In this document: positions 1 to 7,053 of the stretch, piece by piece
Layout: the number at the start of each line of letters is the position of its first letter
How positions within the stretch are numbered: position 1 is the stretch's first letter
Assembly: GCA_964635295.1 (NCBI GenBank)
Contig: CAZWOB010000006.1
Coordinates: 1-50,053 of the forward strand
Reading direction: 5' to 3'
Origin: Waddlia sp964635295
GTDB lineage: Bacteria; Chlamydiota; Chlamydiia; Chlamydiales; Waddliaceae
Length of the DNA: 50,053 nucleotides
The notes under the pieces: generated by a model
What the model was told of the DNA's origin: nothing
Databases searched by the model: none
What the model saw: the letters and a program-made list of their open reading frames with translations, nothing else
Position numbers and translations under genes: made by a program

Positions 1-173
1 TCTGTGATGTGGTGCACTTTGCTTGCTTCTTCAGGAATGGGGATCCCTGGATTAACAAGCTCTTCGAGCGATTTATCGTTCAGGGGGTCGTATGCGGCAA
101 TTTCTACGATCCGGTCGTTTTCCGCTTTGATCCCGGTCGTCTCTGTGTCGTAAAAGATCGGCCTAGCCGCCAT
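1..173 (-). CDS. dnaQ: DnaQ-like 3'-5' exonuclease (3' part cut by window edge)
   Basis: The visible 57 residues begin MAARPIFYDTETTG, which carries the DETTG-type Exo I motif of DEDD exonucleases (DNA polymerase III epsilon family); the two acidic residues bind metal. The sequence ENDRIVEIAAYDP and the later NPGIPIPEEASKVHHIT are also typical of the family (Exo II lies beyond the edge). The start ATG (171-173) lies inside the end of the upstream chaperone-like gene, an 11-base overlap that suggests translational coupling. From memory, C. trachomatis also has a dnaQ paralogue (CT261) beside the chaperone gene CT260. Without the rest of the gene I cannot tell polymerase subunit from a stand-alone exonuclease. 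Confidence 0.8.
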   Translation of the reverse strand, partial: MAARPIFYDTETTGIKAENDRIVEIAAYDPLNDKSLEELVNPGIPIPEEASKVHHIT

Positions 174-624
174 GCTTGGTCTTCCTAAGGATGTCATCGA
201 ATGTCGCAATCTCGTTCGCAACGGCCATCACCGTGGGACCGATCTGCTCGCAAATCAGGGTTAACGATTTTAAATAAGAGTCCAGTATCCGTTCATCGAT
301 TTTATTGTCAATGGTCGGCAGCATCACGCGATAAAAGCACGTATCGGAATCTTCGTCCATTCCAAATCCGGGAATATCAAGCTCCTTATTCACAAGGTGC
401 ATCAACCGCGCGAGATCATTTTTTGCGGCATGCTTGATTGTCGTAGGGATAAAGACCAACAGCTGCAGAAGCTCACTTCCTTCAAATCTGCGAAGGAAAA
501 ACGGGAACTCCTGCTTTTCTATTTTAACAGTGGATACTACCTGCCCGGTCTCCTTTTGGATTTCCGCATCGAATTGCTGCTGTTTTAAAAAATCGACGAG
601 AGATTCATTAGTGACTGTCAACAT
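163..624 (-). CDS. YbjN-like / type III secretion chaperone-like protein
   Basis: A 153-residue soluble protein of mixed alpha/beta character, with no signal peptide. Size and pattern (a beta-rich half with FPFFLRRF and LLQLLVFIP, then NDLARLMHLVNKELDIPGFGMDE and a C-terminal helix) fit the YbjN/class I secretion chaperone fold. It sits directly before dnaQ. From memory, that is the position of the multiple-cargo secretion chaperone Mcsc (CT260) in Chlamydia trachomatis, so a chaperone for type III effectors is the favoured role. Its ATG overlaps the csrA stop by one base (TAATG), so it is probably translated by coupling to csrA. The family assignment is inferred from size, pattern and context. 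Confidence 0.55.
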   Translation of the reverse strand: MLTVTNESLVDFLKQQQFDAEIQKETGQVVSTVKIEKQEFPFFLRRFEGSELLQLLVFIPTTIKHAAKNDLARLMHLVNKELDIPGFGMDEDSDTCFYRVMLPTIDNKIDERILDSYLKSLTLICEQIGPTVMAVANEIATFDDILRKTKHGG

Positions 625-824
625 TATGAAGCCTCGAGTTCCACTTGCGCAAGAGTTCTTTCATCTGCTTCATTGATCAGTTCATTGCGATAGATCGGGG
701 TTTCTTTGTCCGCCTCGATACCAATCGAGACTTTGTCGCCTTGGATTTTTAGTATCGTGATCACGACCTTTTTATCTTTTCCTATTGTGACTTTTTCTTC
801 TGATTTTCTGGTCAGAACTAGCAT
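624..824 (-). CDS. csrA: Carbon storage regulator CsrA
   Basis: A 66-residue protein beginning MLVLTRKSEEKVTIG, the hallmark CsrA/RsmA N-terminus, followed by VVITILKIQGDKVSIGIEA and the ...YRNEL... helix. CsrA dimers bind GGA motifs in mRNA leaders and control translation and stability. The reading frame stays open further upstream (to 980), but the family N-terminus and the AAGGAA ribosome site just upstream fix the start at 824. It belongs to a minus-strand operon: mini-lipoprotein, csrA, chaperone-like gene, dnaQ. In chlamydiae it would fit control of the developmental cycle. Confidence 0.95.
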   Translation of the reverse strand: MLVLTRKSEEKVTIGKDKKVVITILKIQGDKVSIGIEADKETPIYRNELINEADERTLAQVELEAS

Positions 825-855
825 TTCTATTCCTTGTTCGTTTGTTTTTACGCTC

Positions 856-1032
856 TTAGAAACAATTCTGCGGCAAGAGGTTGTCATTACCATGGGTGCC
901 GACAACTGATGGATTGTTGGTTGCCGGTATGACCGAATACTCTCCCTCTTGCGGTACACGGTAACAGCCCGACAGAACAAAAATACACAAAGAAAGGAAT
1001 AATACGGATATAGGATACTGTTCTTTATTCAC
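856..1032 (-). CDS. Small lipoprotein, GTG start (58 aa)
   Basis: This short gene starts with GTG at 1032 behind a GAAGGAA ribosome site. The product begins MNKEQYPISVLFLSLC (first residue Met from GTG) and has a hydrophobic signal segment (residues about 8-20) ending in a lipobox LSGC, with Cys23 as the lipidation site. The mature part YRVPQEGEYSVIPATNN is only about 36 residues. It ends TAA at 856-858, 31 bases before csrA, so both are probably co-transcribed. Lipobox, ribosome site and the good promoter upstream (1066-1094) make a real gene likely. I do not recognise the family; function unknown. Confidence 0.7.
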   Translation of the reverse strand: MNKEQYPISVLFLSLCIFVLSGCYRVPQEGEYSVIPATNNPSVVGTHGNDNLLPQNCF

Positions 1033-1065
1033 AACTTATTTCCTTCTCAACTTGATGTGAGGGAC

Positions 1066-1094
1066 ATCATACGTAAGGATGCAAATAGTGGCAA
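1066..1094 (-). promoter_or_regulatory. Sigma-70-type promoter for lipoprotein-csrA-chaperone-dnaQ operon
   Basis: On the minus strand TTGCCA (1089-1094) is followed by exactly 17 bases and TATGAT (1066-1071). Transcription would start near 1059, about 27 bases before the GTG start at 1032. Confidence 0.6.
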
Positions 1095-1101
1095 GTTGAA
1101 T

Positions 1102-1542
1102 TTATGGCGTCATATACTCGTCGAAGGAGGTTTGATCGGACTCCTCTCGACTCTGTGATTCGCCTAACCTGGTCACCCCATTCAAAGATTCGGCGATGGT
1201 ATAGGTTTTGTCCTGGAAAGAGACTACGTAGAGCGTTGTCTTCTGTGAGAGTGTCCTGCTTTCCACAATTTTAATTGCGCTGCTTCTATTGGACTGCTCG
1301 ATCTTTACGGACATCATTTTCTTGAGTATCCACATGAACAAGACCATAAAAGCGACAATCCCGGTCAGATAGATCATCATCTGAATAAACTCATCAAAAA
1401 ATCGGGAGTCTCCGGTATCGTCGACTTTTTTAAGCTCTTCGGCGAAATATTCAGGGTATTTTTCCAGAGGGTCTGCAGGTTTCTCTTCTTGGGCGAGCAA
1501 GGGCGAAAACAAAAGGAGGAATGTAAGTAAAATCTTTTTCAT
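1102..1542 (-). CDS. FliO-like membrane protein
   Basis: A 146-residue protein starting MKKILLTFLLLFSPLLAQEE, a clear signal peptide. A single membrane helix (about residues 57-77, MIYLTGIVAFMVLFMWILKK) is followed by a small cytoplasmic beta domain, SAIKIVESRTLSQKTTLYVVSF and TYTIAESLNGVTRLGE. That layout and the "I.VVE.R.L..K..LYVV...G..Y.I....GV..L" pattern match FliO, which assists assembly of the FliP/Q/R-type export gate. Chlamydiae keep some flagellar-type export parts beside their injectisome, so it may help either system. The frame extends to 1650, but the signal peptide places the start at 1542; no strong ribosome site is visible there. It is divergent from the phosphatase gene. Confidence 0.65.
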   Translation of the reverse strand: MKKILLTFLLLFSPLLAQEEKPADPLEKYPEYFAEELKKVDDTGDSRFFDEFIQMMIYLTGIVAFMVLFMWILKKMMSVKIEQSNRSSAIKIVESRTLSQKTTLYVVSFQDKTYTIAESLNGVTRLGESQSREESDQTSFDEYMTP

Positions 1543-1624
1543 GCGAATATACATAGGCAATCCGGAAAAAAAATACAATAACCATGTGGAATTTTGTCGT
1601 AAATTTGCTATGATTGGCCCGAAC

Positions 1625-2458
1625 ATGAAAACACTGATCGCTTTAGACATCGATGGAACTCTGACTTCTGATCTGCACGCGTTGCCTCAAGAGGTTCAAT
1701 CCTATTTAGAAAGATTGACACAACTTGGCGTGATTGTCGTCCTGATCACAGGCCGTTGTTTTTCTCTTGCGTATCCTCCATTGGCAAACTGGAATTTTCC
1801 CTTCCTTCTTGCTGTTCATAATGGAGCGGTCATCCTGCAAATGCCTGAAAAAAAGATCATTTCTGAACAATATATTGACCCTTCAGTTATTGGGGCGCTT
1901 GAAGAGATCGTGAATGATAAGGAAACAGACTTTTCGTTGTACACAAGCATTAAAAATGAGGATATCTGCTACTACCGCCCATTGCGATATTCGTCGAAGC
2001 TGCGGGAATACGTTGACATGCGTTCGAAACTTTGCAGAGAAAACTGGGTCGCCGTTGAAAACTATGCGACACTTCCCTTAAGCTCGTTGGCGGCGATCAA
2101 ATTCTTCGGCGACAAAGAATCTTCGCATAGAATTAAACTGCAAGTGGAAAACAAACTTTCGCTGCATATCCCGGTGATCAGGGACCCGATCGACCAGAGT
2201 GTATATATTGCCCAGGCTACACACCCCGATATCGATAAGGGGACAGCTGTCGATAAAATCCTTAATGGAGAGGAGCGGTTTGTGATTGCGGCGGGAGACG
2301 ACCTCAACGACCTGCCTATGTTAACAAGGGCAAACCTGAAAATTGTGATGGGGTCGGCTCCGGAGGAGCTTAAGAGGGTTGCGGACGTGGTCGCCAAGCC
2401 GGCAGAAGAATTGGGAATCATAGAGGCTTTGGAAAATGCAAGGCACCATTGGATTTGA
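1625..2458 (+). CDS. Cof-type HAD-superfamily phosphatase
   Basis: A 277-residue protein. Motif I is ALDIDGTL (Asp8 nucleophile, Asp10). The C-terminal motif IV is AAGDDLNDLPML, with the magnesium-binding acids, preceded by a lysine in DKGTAVDKIL. The insertion between them is the large C2 cap of the HAD-IIB (Cof/YidA) group, which dephosphorylates sugar phosphates, flavin or cofactor intermediates. The frame opens at 1541, but family alignment starts at MKTLIALDIDG (1625). The last 23 bases overlap folB, so a role linked to pteridine or folate intermediates is possible but only inferred from context. Confidence 0.85.
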   Translation: MKTLIALDIDGTLTSDLHALPQEVQSYLERLTQLGVIVVLITGRCFSLAYPPLANWNFPFLLAVHNGAVILQMPEKKIISEQYIDPSVIGALEEIVNDKETDFSLYTSIKNEDICYYRPLRYSSKLREYVDMRSKLCRENWVAVENYATLPLSSLAAIKFFGDKESSHRIKLQVENKLSLHIPVIRDPIDQSVYIAQATHPDIDKGTAVDKILNGEERFVIAAGDDLNDLPMLTRANLKIVMGSAPEELKRVADVVAKPAEELGIIEALENARHHWI

Positions 2459-2792
2459 ACGCTTACGCATTCTATGTGTAATCGGAGACCTACCTCAGGA
2501 AAGAGTAAAGGAACAGATGATCGAAGTCTCTGTCAAAGTACAGTATGACTTCTCCTCATGCTCGTTGTCTGACGATTTGTCCGACACCGTTGATTATGTC
2601 GCCATTTCCAATCTTTGCCGACGTGAAGCGATCGAAGGAAAATACCGGATGCTTGAGACATATGCTTGCAGGACGCTGGAAAAGCTGTTGAAGGAATTTC
2701 CCATTCAAAGCGCATGGATCCTTGTGAGAAAGCCGGGGGCGATTCCGGAGGCTGACTGTTCATTTGTCGAATTATCTATGGAGAAACATTAA
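2436..2792 (+). CDS. folB: Dihydroneopterin aldolase
   Basis: A 118-residue protein of the FolB/tunnelling fold. It shows IGFERLRILCVIGDLPQER at the start with catalytic Glu22, then SDDLSDTVDY (Tyr54), Glu74 in the MLETYA substrate-binding helix, and Lys99 in VRKPGAIP, the proposed catalytic base. It would convert dihydroneopterin to hydroxymethyl-dihydropterin plus glycolaldehyde in folate synthesis. It overlaps the HAD gene by 23 bases, and its stop TAA is followed immediately by the ATG of the SDR gene, so the three are one translationally coupled unit. Confidence 0.9.
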   Translation: MQGTIGFERLRILCVIGDLPQERVKEQMIEVSVKVQYDFSSCSLSDDLSDTVDYVAISNLCRREAIEGKYRMLETYACRTLEKLLKEFPIQSAWILVRKPGAIPEADCSFVELSMEKH

Positions 2793-3494
2793 ATGGGCTG
2801 GACTCTGATTACGGGCGCTTCCGGAGGACTTGGAAAGGCAATCGCCTTGCGCTTAGCTGAAGAGGGGCGATCGCTCTATCTCCATTATCACAAAAGTTCC
2901 GGGGCTGCGCAAGATCTCGCGGTTGCGTGCAGTCAAAAAGGGGCCAAAGTCAAAGTTGTCGGAGGGGACTTTTCCACAGACCAATCTGTGTCAAGGTTCC
3001 TGGAACAAATTGAAGATGTCGCTCATCTGGTGAACAATGTCGGGACATTCCATATACAGCCGGGTTCACAGACCTCTTGCTCGAAATGGAAGGAGCTTTA
3101 TCAATTGAATTTTTTTGCACCGCTGGCGTTGATCGAGGGATGTATGCCCGCTATCGTCAAGCATCGTGGCAACATCGTAAATATCGGGTCTGTCGGGGTT
3201 GGCATTTGTCGCGCCGATGCAAAATTTACTGCCTATACAGGCTCAAAAATGTCTCTTTATTTTCTAACGAAGTCAATGGCCAAGGAGCTGGCTTCTCAAG
3301 GTGTGCGAGTGAACATGGTCTCCCCCGGGGAAATGGAAAATTCCGTTTCGTTTCCGAGAGCGGCAGGAGAGCTTCCCATGGGCAGGAAAGCGTCATTGAA
3401 GGAAACCGCGGAGGCTGTCGCGTTTTTTCTGGATCCGGCCAACGGTTACATCACTGGTCAGAATCTTGAAGTGGGAGGCGGCATTGCGTTGTAA
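2793..3494 (+). CDS. Short-chain dehydrogenase/reductase
   Basis: A 233-residue classical SDR. The nucleotide-binding motif TGASGGLG is at residues 7-14, NNVG at 81-84 stands for the usual NNAG, and the catalytic triad is Ser133, Tyr148 and Lys152 (YTGSK). The C-terminus ITGQNLEVGGGIAL is like FabG. The gene starts directly after folB without a gap. This suggests a pteridine-related substrate, but the PTR1/FolM signature (an arginine in the glycine motif) is absent, so a FabG-like ketoreductase is equally possible. The substrate cannot be read from the sequence. Confidence 0.8.
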   Translation: MGWTLITGASGGLGKAIALRLAEEGRSLYLHYHKSSGAAQDLAVACSQKGAKVKVVGGDFSTDQSVSRFLEQIEDVAHLVNNVGTFHIQPGSQTSCSKWKELYQLNFFAPLALIEGCMPAIVKHRGNIVNIGSVGVGICRADAKFTAYTGSKMSLYFLTKSMAKELASQGVRVNMVSPGEMENSVSFPRAAGELPMGRKASLKETAEAVAFFLDPANGYITGQNLEVGGGIAL

Positions 3495-4857
3495 AGAAGT
3501 GGCACTCCTGGCAGGACGGGCATGGCAAAGCGATGAAACCCGTTTTGTCCACTATTGCTATCATTCAGACTCCAAAGACACCATACCGACAAGAGAGAAC
3601 TTTTGCTTCGCACTTGCTTTGCTGCGAAGCCGTGCTGCCGATAATATCCAAGAAGCAAAGGAACTGCTTGAAAGACTCCTCAGCTATCAGGTTGAGGGGA
3701 ATTTTCCGATCTATTTGCATGAGTATCCTACTTGTTACGACCGTTGGCGAGCGGCAGAGATCCTCCCTTCTATGATCTGGATCATCCGCGGATTTCATCA
3801 CGTGTTGGGTAAATCGTTAAAAGGAAAAATCGAGAAGTCGATTCGGGAGACTGTCGTTCATTGCTTAGCGAACCTGGAGGATCGGACGGTTGAAGATATC
3901 ATGTCTTTGCGGGTTGGTTGTTCTACGCTGGCTGCCGGTCGTTATTTTGAAGATCAGGAATGGGTACAGAAGGGAGCGGAGGTCGTTGAAAAGATCAGTA
4001 CCAAAGAAGCGGTACCTTCCTGGTTTATTTCTGAAAAGCTGGGGCATCAACTGGCATCTCTTAATCTGATCGATATTGATCCCCGATTGTGGAATCACTG
4101 CCGGGGTTTATATCATGAAACCCTTGGAGTCTACTGCGGTCCCCATCTTTCTGAAAGGCAATGGGGGATTTACCCCGAGCCAAATCTTTTTAATTTATAC
4201 ATGGGCGATAAACACTCGTGTGAAGAGCTTTGCCCTGCGTATTTGCTCGGAGCGTTGATCCATCCGACCGATAAGCAACAAGGTGGCCAGAGCCAATTCT
4301 CCGACAGCTTGGAGGGTAGGCATTGGGAGGTCATCCGTTCAGATGATTGGTCTGTCAGCCTCATCGAACAAAACGACGTCCTTACTCCTGTTGAAAATAA
4401 AACTTTTTCTCCTGTCTACATGATCTGGGAATCAGAGAAAGAGTTGCAGTCTCTTGTCGCTCAAGGAGGGAACGTTGTGCAGTCCCGTTTCGATCGAACG
4501 GATCACGAGATTGTATGGACGTTTGTTTTAGGGCCTGAAGCTGACAATGACCACCCAAAAGATCGTGTTGAATTGGTTTTTTTCTGCACCCGCGGAGAAA
4601 ACCGAGTGACTGTCGATGATAAAAGAGCGACGGTGTTTAAACTGGGTGAAAAGGTCAATATTGAGAGCGAAATATGTTCTTCGCTGGAGTTTACCCTTGA
4701 GAAAGGGGAAGGCGATTTTACAGGTCATCTCTCTTTTGGGAATCGGTTATCTCAAATCGATAGTCGGGGAGAGGCGCTGGATTGGAAGATCGCCCTTCGT
4801 TCGGTCAGGAGGTCAGCCGAATGCGTCATCAAGGTCAAACTGTCCATCGATGCGTAG
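3484..4857 (+). CDS. Unknown protein, probable TTG start (457 aa)
   Basis: Not recognised with certainty. The N-terminal two thirds are helix-rich with repeated aromatic and histidine positions (FPIYLHEYPTCYDRWRAAE, LYHETLGVYCGPH). The last third is beta-rich (VSLIEQNDV, ESEKELQSLVAQGG, FVLGPEAD). This alpha-barrel plus beta-sandwich order recalls glycoside hydrolases or polysaccharide lyases, but I see no catalytic signature. The frame is open from 3466 (TTG), yet the best ribosome site, GGGAGG at 3472-3477, points to TTG at 3484, both inside the end of the SDR gene. It is the last gene of the HAD-folB-SDR unit. No signal peptide. Confidence 0.7.
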   Translation: MRCKEVALLAGRAWQSDETRFVHYCYHSDSKDTIPTRENFCFALALLRSRAADNIQEAKELLERLLSYQVEGNFPIYLHEYPTCYDRWRAAEILPSMIWIIRGFHHVLGKSLKGKIEKSIRETVVHCLANLEDRTVEDIMSLRVGCSTLAAGRYFEDQEWVQKGAEVVEKISTKEAVPSWFISEKLGHQLASLNLIDIDPRLWNHCRGLYHETLGVYCGPHLSERQWGIYPEPNLFNLYMGDKHSCEELCPAYLLGALIHPTDKQQGGQSQFSDSLEGRHWEVIRSDDWSVSLIEQNDVLTPVENKTFSPVYMIWESEKELQSLVAQGGNVVQSRFDRTDHEIVWTFVLGPEADNDHPKDRVELVFFCTRGENRVTVDDKRATVFKLGEKVNIESEICSSLEFTLEKGEGDFTGHLSFGNRLSQIDSRGEALDWKIALRSVRRSAECVIKVKLSIDA

Positions 4858-4901
4858 ATAGTGTCGTCATGAGATTAACATCGAAGCTTACAGCATCTTT
4901 T
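4855..4901 (+). repeat. Copy of the left arm of the 34.2-kb element, at a gene start
   Basis: These 47 bases match 34247-34293 at 46 of 47 positions (C4868 against G34260). They hold the upstream bases and first 11 codons of the lipoprotein gene. No matching inverted arm is seen near the end of the gene. Confidence 0.85.
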
Positions 4902-5744
4902 CTTTTTTTCTTTTTTTTTAGTTCCTGCTCATGGCATCCCTGCACTCCTGAGTATCACGCTCAGTACAGTTATCTGAAAAACCCGCCCCCTCGCGAGTCG
5001 CTGGAGCCTTGCGAGCAGTATCTCGTGGTCCTGGTCTGCTCGAGACATCTCGATTATTCAAATGGCAAGCAGTTGTTGAAAACCATTGCAAGGCATCCCA
5101 GTGATGGAAGCAAGAACAGCGATGTCGGTCATGCTTGGGTATTCTTGTACGGCAAGGAAGGAGTAATTGAAGGCGGGCATACAGGAGAGTTCGGCTATCG
5201 GCAGCCCAGATATTTTGAAGGGGTGGCAGGCCTTCTCGAGAAAGGCGACCCCAATCCGATCCGTTACCTTTGGGCAACGCAATACGACGGCTGTTTTCAA
5301 AAAGGTTCAGGGGGATTTGTCCCTACGTTTGCTGCACGTATAAAGCTCTCAAAGGAACAATACCAATCGATACGTGCCTATATTTCGGGGTATCCCTATC
5401 GAGAATATGCAATCACTCAAAAGCAATGCGCGACATTTGCAGCAGAAATCGCAAGCATGGCCGGTCTCGAGCTGAAACATTCGGTGACGGTTCAAATCGA
5501 GCAGACGTTGGAGTTGCGTGGAGAGAAAATTCAGTTGTGGACGGATCCAAGCTATGCAGAATTGACCATCTCCTCACCGGATATCCTCGAAAAAAGTTTA
5601 ATGGAGGCTGTTATTGAGGGGAAGGCTCAGAATGCAACGGATTGGTATTTAAGGCGGTTTCCTAAAAAATCGACACTTTCCGATCAAATTCAGGCGATTA
5701 ATACGATCAACTCCAAATTAATACGTTCTTTATATTTTTATTGA
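4869..5744 (+). CDS. Lipoprotein with permuted NlpC/P60-like cysteine peptidase features
   Basis: A 291-residue product. MRLTSKLTASFLFFFFFSSC is a phenylalanine-rich signal with a plausible lipidation Cys20. The mature part has VGHAWVFLYG with His88 and, downstream, YAITQKQCATFAAEIA with Cys187. His before Cys, each in the expected GHaW / nC..F context, is the order of circularly permuted NlpC/P60 proteins (YiiX group), which cut or transfer acyl or peptide bonds. The third catalytic residue is not clear. The frame is open from 4782, but the signal peptide fixes the start at 4869. Bases 4855-4901 are almost identical to one arm of a repeat element at 34247, so the first 11 codons are shared with a mobile-like sequence. 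Confidence 0.6.
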   Translation: MRLTSKLTASFLFFFFFSSCSWHPCTPEYHAQYSYLKNPPPRESLEPCEQYLVVLVCSRHLDYSNGKQLLKTIARHPSDGSKNSDVGHAWVFLYGKEGVIEGGHTGEFGYRQPRYFEGVAGLLEKGDPNPIRYLWATQYDGCFQKGSGGFVPTFAARIKLSKEQYQSIRAYISGYPYREYAITQKQCATFAAEIASMAGLELKHSVTVQIEQTLELRGEKIQLWTDPSYAELTISSPDILEKSLMEAVIEGKAQNATDWYLRRFPKKSTLSDQIQAINTINSKLIRSLYFY

Positions 5745-5769
5745 TATTTATTAAAAAAATATCTATAAT
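5741..5769 (+). promoter_or_regulatory. Strong sigma-70-type promoter of the RhoGAP-like gene
   Basis: TTGATA (5741-5746), a 17-base spacer and perfect TATAAT (5764-5769). The -35 box overlaps the stop codon of the lipoprotein gene. A ribosome site AGGAG (5793-5797) lies 8 bases before the ATG. Confidence 0.75.
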
Positions 5770-5805
5770 GTTTATAAGAGGTTGTTAATAATAGGAGTGT
5801 AAATA

Positions 5806-7053
5806 ATGTCTGGAAGTAGTATTCCCCCCCAAAGACCCCCAAGAACAAATGTCCCGCCACCTGTTCCCGCGCGAACGGAACAACAAACCCAGCTTCTCGC
5901 CGAATTGACTAGTGTTTTGCAGGCTTCTGCCGGTCAGTTTGAAAGGACGGGTAGTGAACAAGTTGAACCGAATTTAGAACGAGCAGATTCTCCGCCGCAT
6001 ACTGGAGCATCTCAACAGGAAACGAAACGACATAGCATGAAAATGCGGTTCCTGAGAGCCATCTTCAGGCGGGATTTTTCAGGGGCATATCAGGAAATTA
6101 GTCAGAAGGTTTCAATGGAGAGGTTTCGAAGTTGGCTCGCTGATACGTTGCCTACCATCGACCCAACAATCTTAAGGGATGTCTCTTTCCGCAGTTTTGT
6201 CGGAGAGGTTTACGGAGGGGAGCGAGCAGTCAATAGTGATGAAGAGTCGCCTTTCAGCCTTCCCGAAGATCGCAAGGAAGCAGGTATCAGAATTCTTGCA
6301 GAAGTCAGCGACCTTTATGATAGAGGGACATTGTATCGGGCAAAGGGCTCTATTGTACCTAAGATTGATGCAGAGTTGAAGGCGTTAAAGAAGGTTAAAG
6401 GAGCTGATGCTTACAAAGCTCTTCTGAAAGAGCTGAAAGCAGAATTGATGAAGGACAATCTCAGTCAAGCAGATGTGAATGGAGTTGTCTTAAAAGATGA
6501 ATACAGTGAAGTCATCGCTGAGATTTTCCCTGCCTTCTCTCCAACGATGACATCTGAAAAATTCAGAGAACAGTTTCCCGCTATTGCCGAAGGGATTTGT
6601 TCGATTATCGATGAGCACCACCTTCACGAGGAGGGATTGTTCAGGCTCCCAGGAAATGTTGCGACTCAAGGAGTGATTGTTTCCAGGATTTTAGAGGGGA
6701 CCTCTTCAGAGCAACTACTCGGTTTTTGTAGGGATGAAACCCAATATTGCGGTACTTTGAAGTCTCTTATTTCCCAGTTGAAAGCAATGAAGGAGCGTGG
6801 GGAAATTTCCCAGCAAGACCTGGAGCAAATGCGTCCGGGGTTTCAGAGGATTCATGAGACTTTCCAAAAATTGATCGCTCATCGGAATGAATCCGGAGAA
6901 AACGTCAATAAGATGGAAAAAGACACTATGTATTTGGCTGCTCCTGAAATTTGCTCATTTCTTGATCGCATGCTAGCCACGACATATAAAGTAGACGCAG
7001 ATGAAGCAGCTAAAAAAAGAGCGGAAGAAGCAGCTAATAAACGAGTATCCTAA
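5806..7053 (+). CDS. RhoGAP-like domain protein, candidate secreted effector
   Basis: A 415-residue protein with no signal peptide. Residues 1-24 are proline-rich (PPQRPPRTNVPPPVP, PxxP-type SH3 ligand look). The C-terminal half, about 245-390, reads like a eukaryotic RhoGAP domain. FPAIAEGICSIID precedes HHLHEEGLFRLPGN, which matches the "tEGiFRvsG" motif with Arg280 at the arginine-finger position. LKSLISQL (Lys319) matches the conserved "llKlfLReL" helix, although the following LPEPL is lost. VNKMEKDTMYLAAPEI (Asn368-Met370) matches "NkMt..nLAivfgP". RhoGAPs switch off Rho/Rac/Cdc42, so the inferred role is delivery by type III secretion to change host actin. It has its own strong promoter. 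The fold needs profile confirmation. Confidence 0.65.
   Translation: MSGSSIPPQRPPRTNVPPPVPARTEQQTQLLAELTSVLQASAGQFERTGSEQVEPNLERADSPPHTGASQQETKRHSMKMRFLRAIFRRDFSGAYQEISQKVSMERFRSWLADTLPTIDPTILRDVSFRSFVGEVYGGERAVNSDEESPFSLPEDRKEAGIRILAEVSDLYDRGTLYRAKGSIVPKIDAELKALKKVKGADAYKALLKELKAELMKDNLSQADVNGVVLKDEYSEVIAEIFPAFSPTMTSEKFREQFPAIAEGICSIIDEHHLHEEGLFRLPGNVATQGVIVSRILEGTSSEQLLGFCRDETQYCGTLKSLISQLKAMKERGEISQQDLEQMRPGFQRIHETFQKLIAHRNESGENVNKMEKDTMYLAAPEICSFLDRMLATTYKVDADEAAKKRAEEAANKRVS

Noticed and set aside
624..980. 118-residue frame containing csrA
   Set aside because: CsrA proteins start at MLVLTRK (824); the upstream part lies over the separate lipoprotein gene in another frame.
2793..3494. 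Pteridine reductase (PTR1/FolM) replacing DHFR
   Set aside because: The context beside folB invites it, but the arginine of the PTR1/FolM glycine motif is absent; it is kept as a general SDR.
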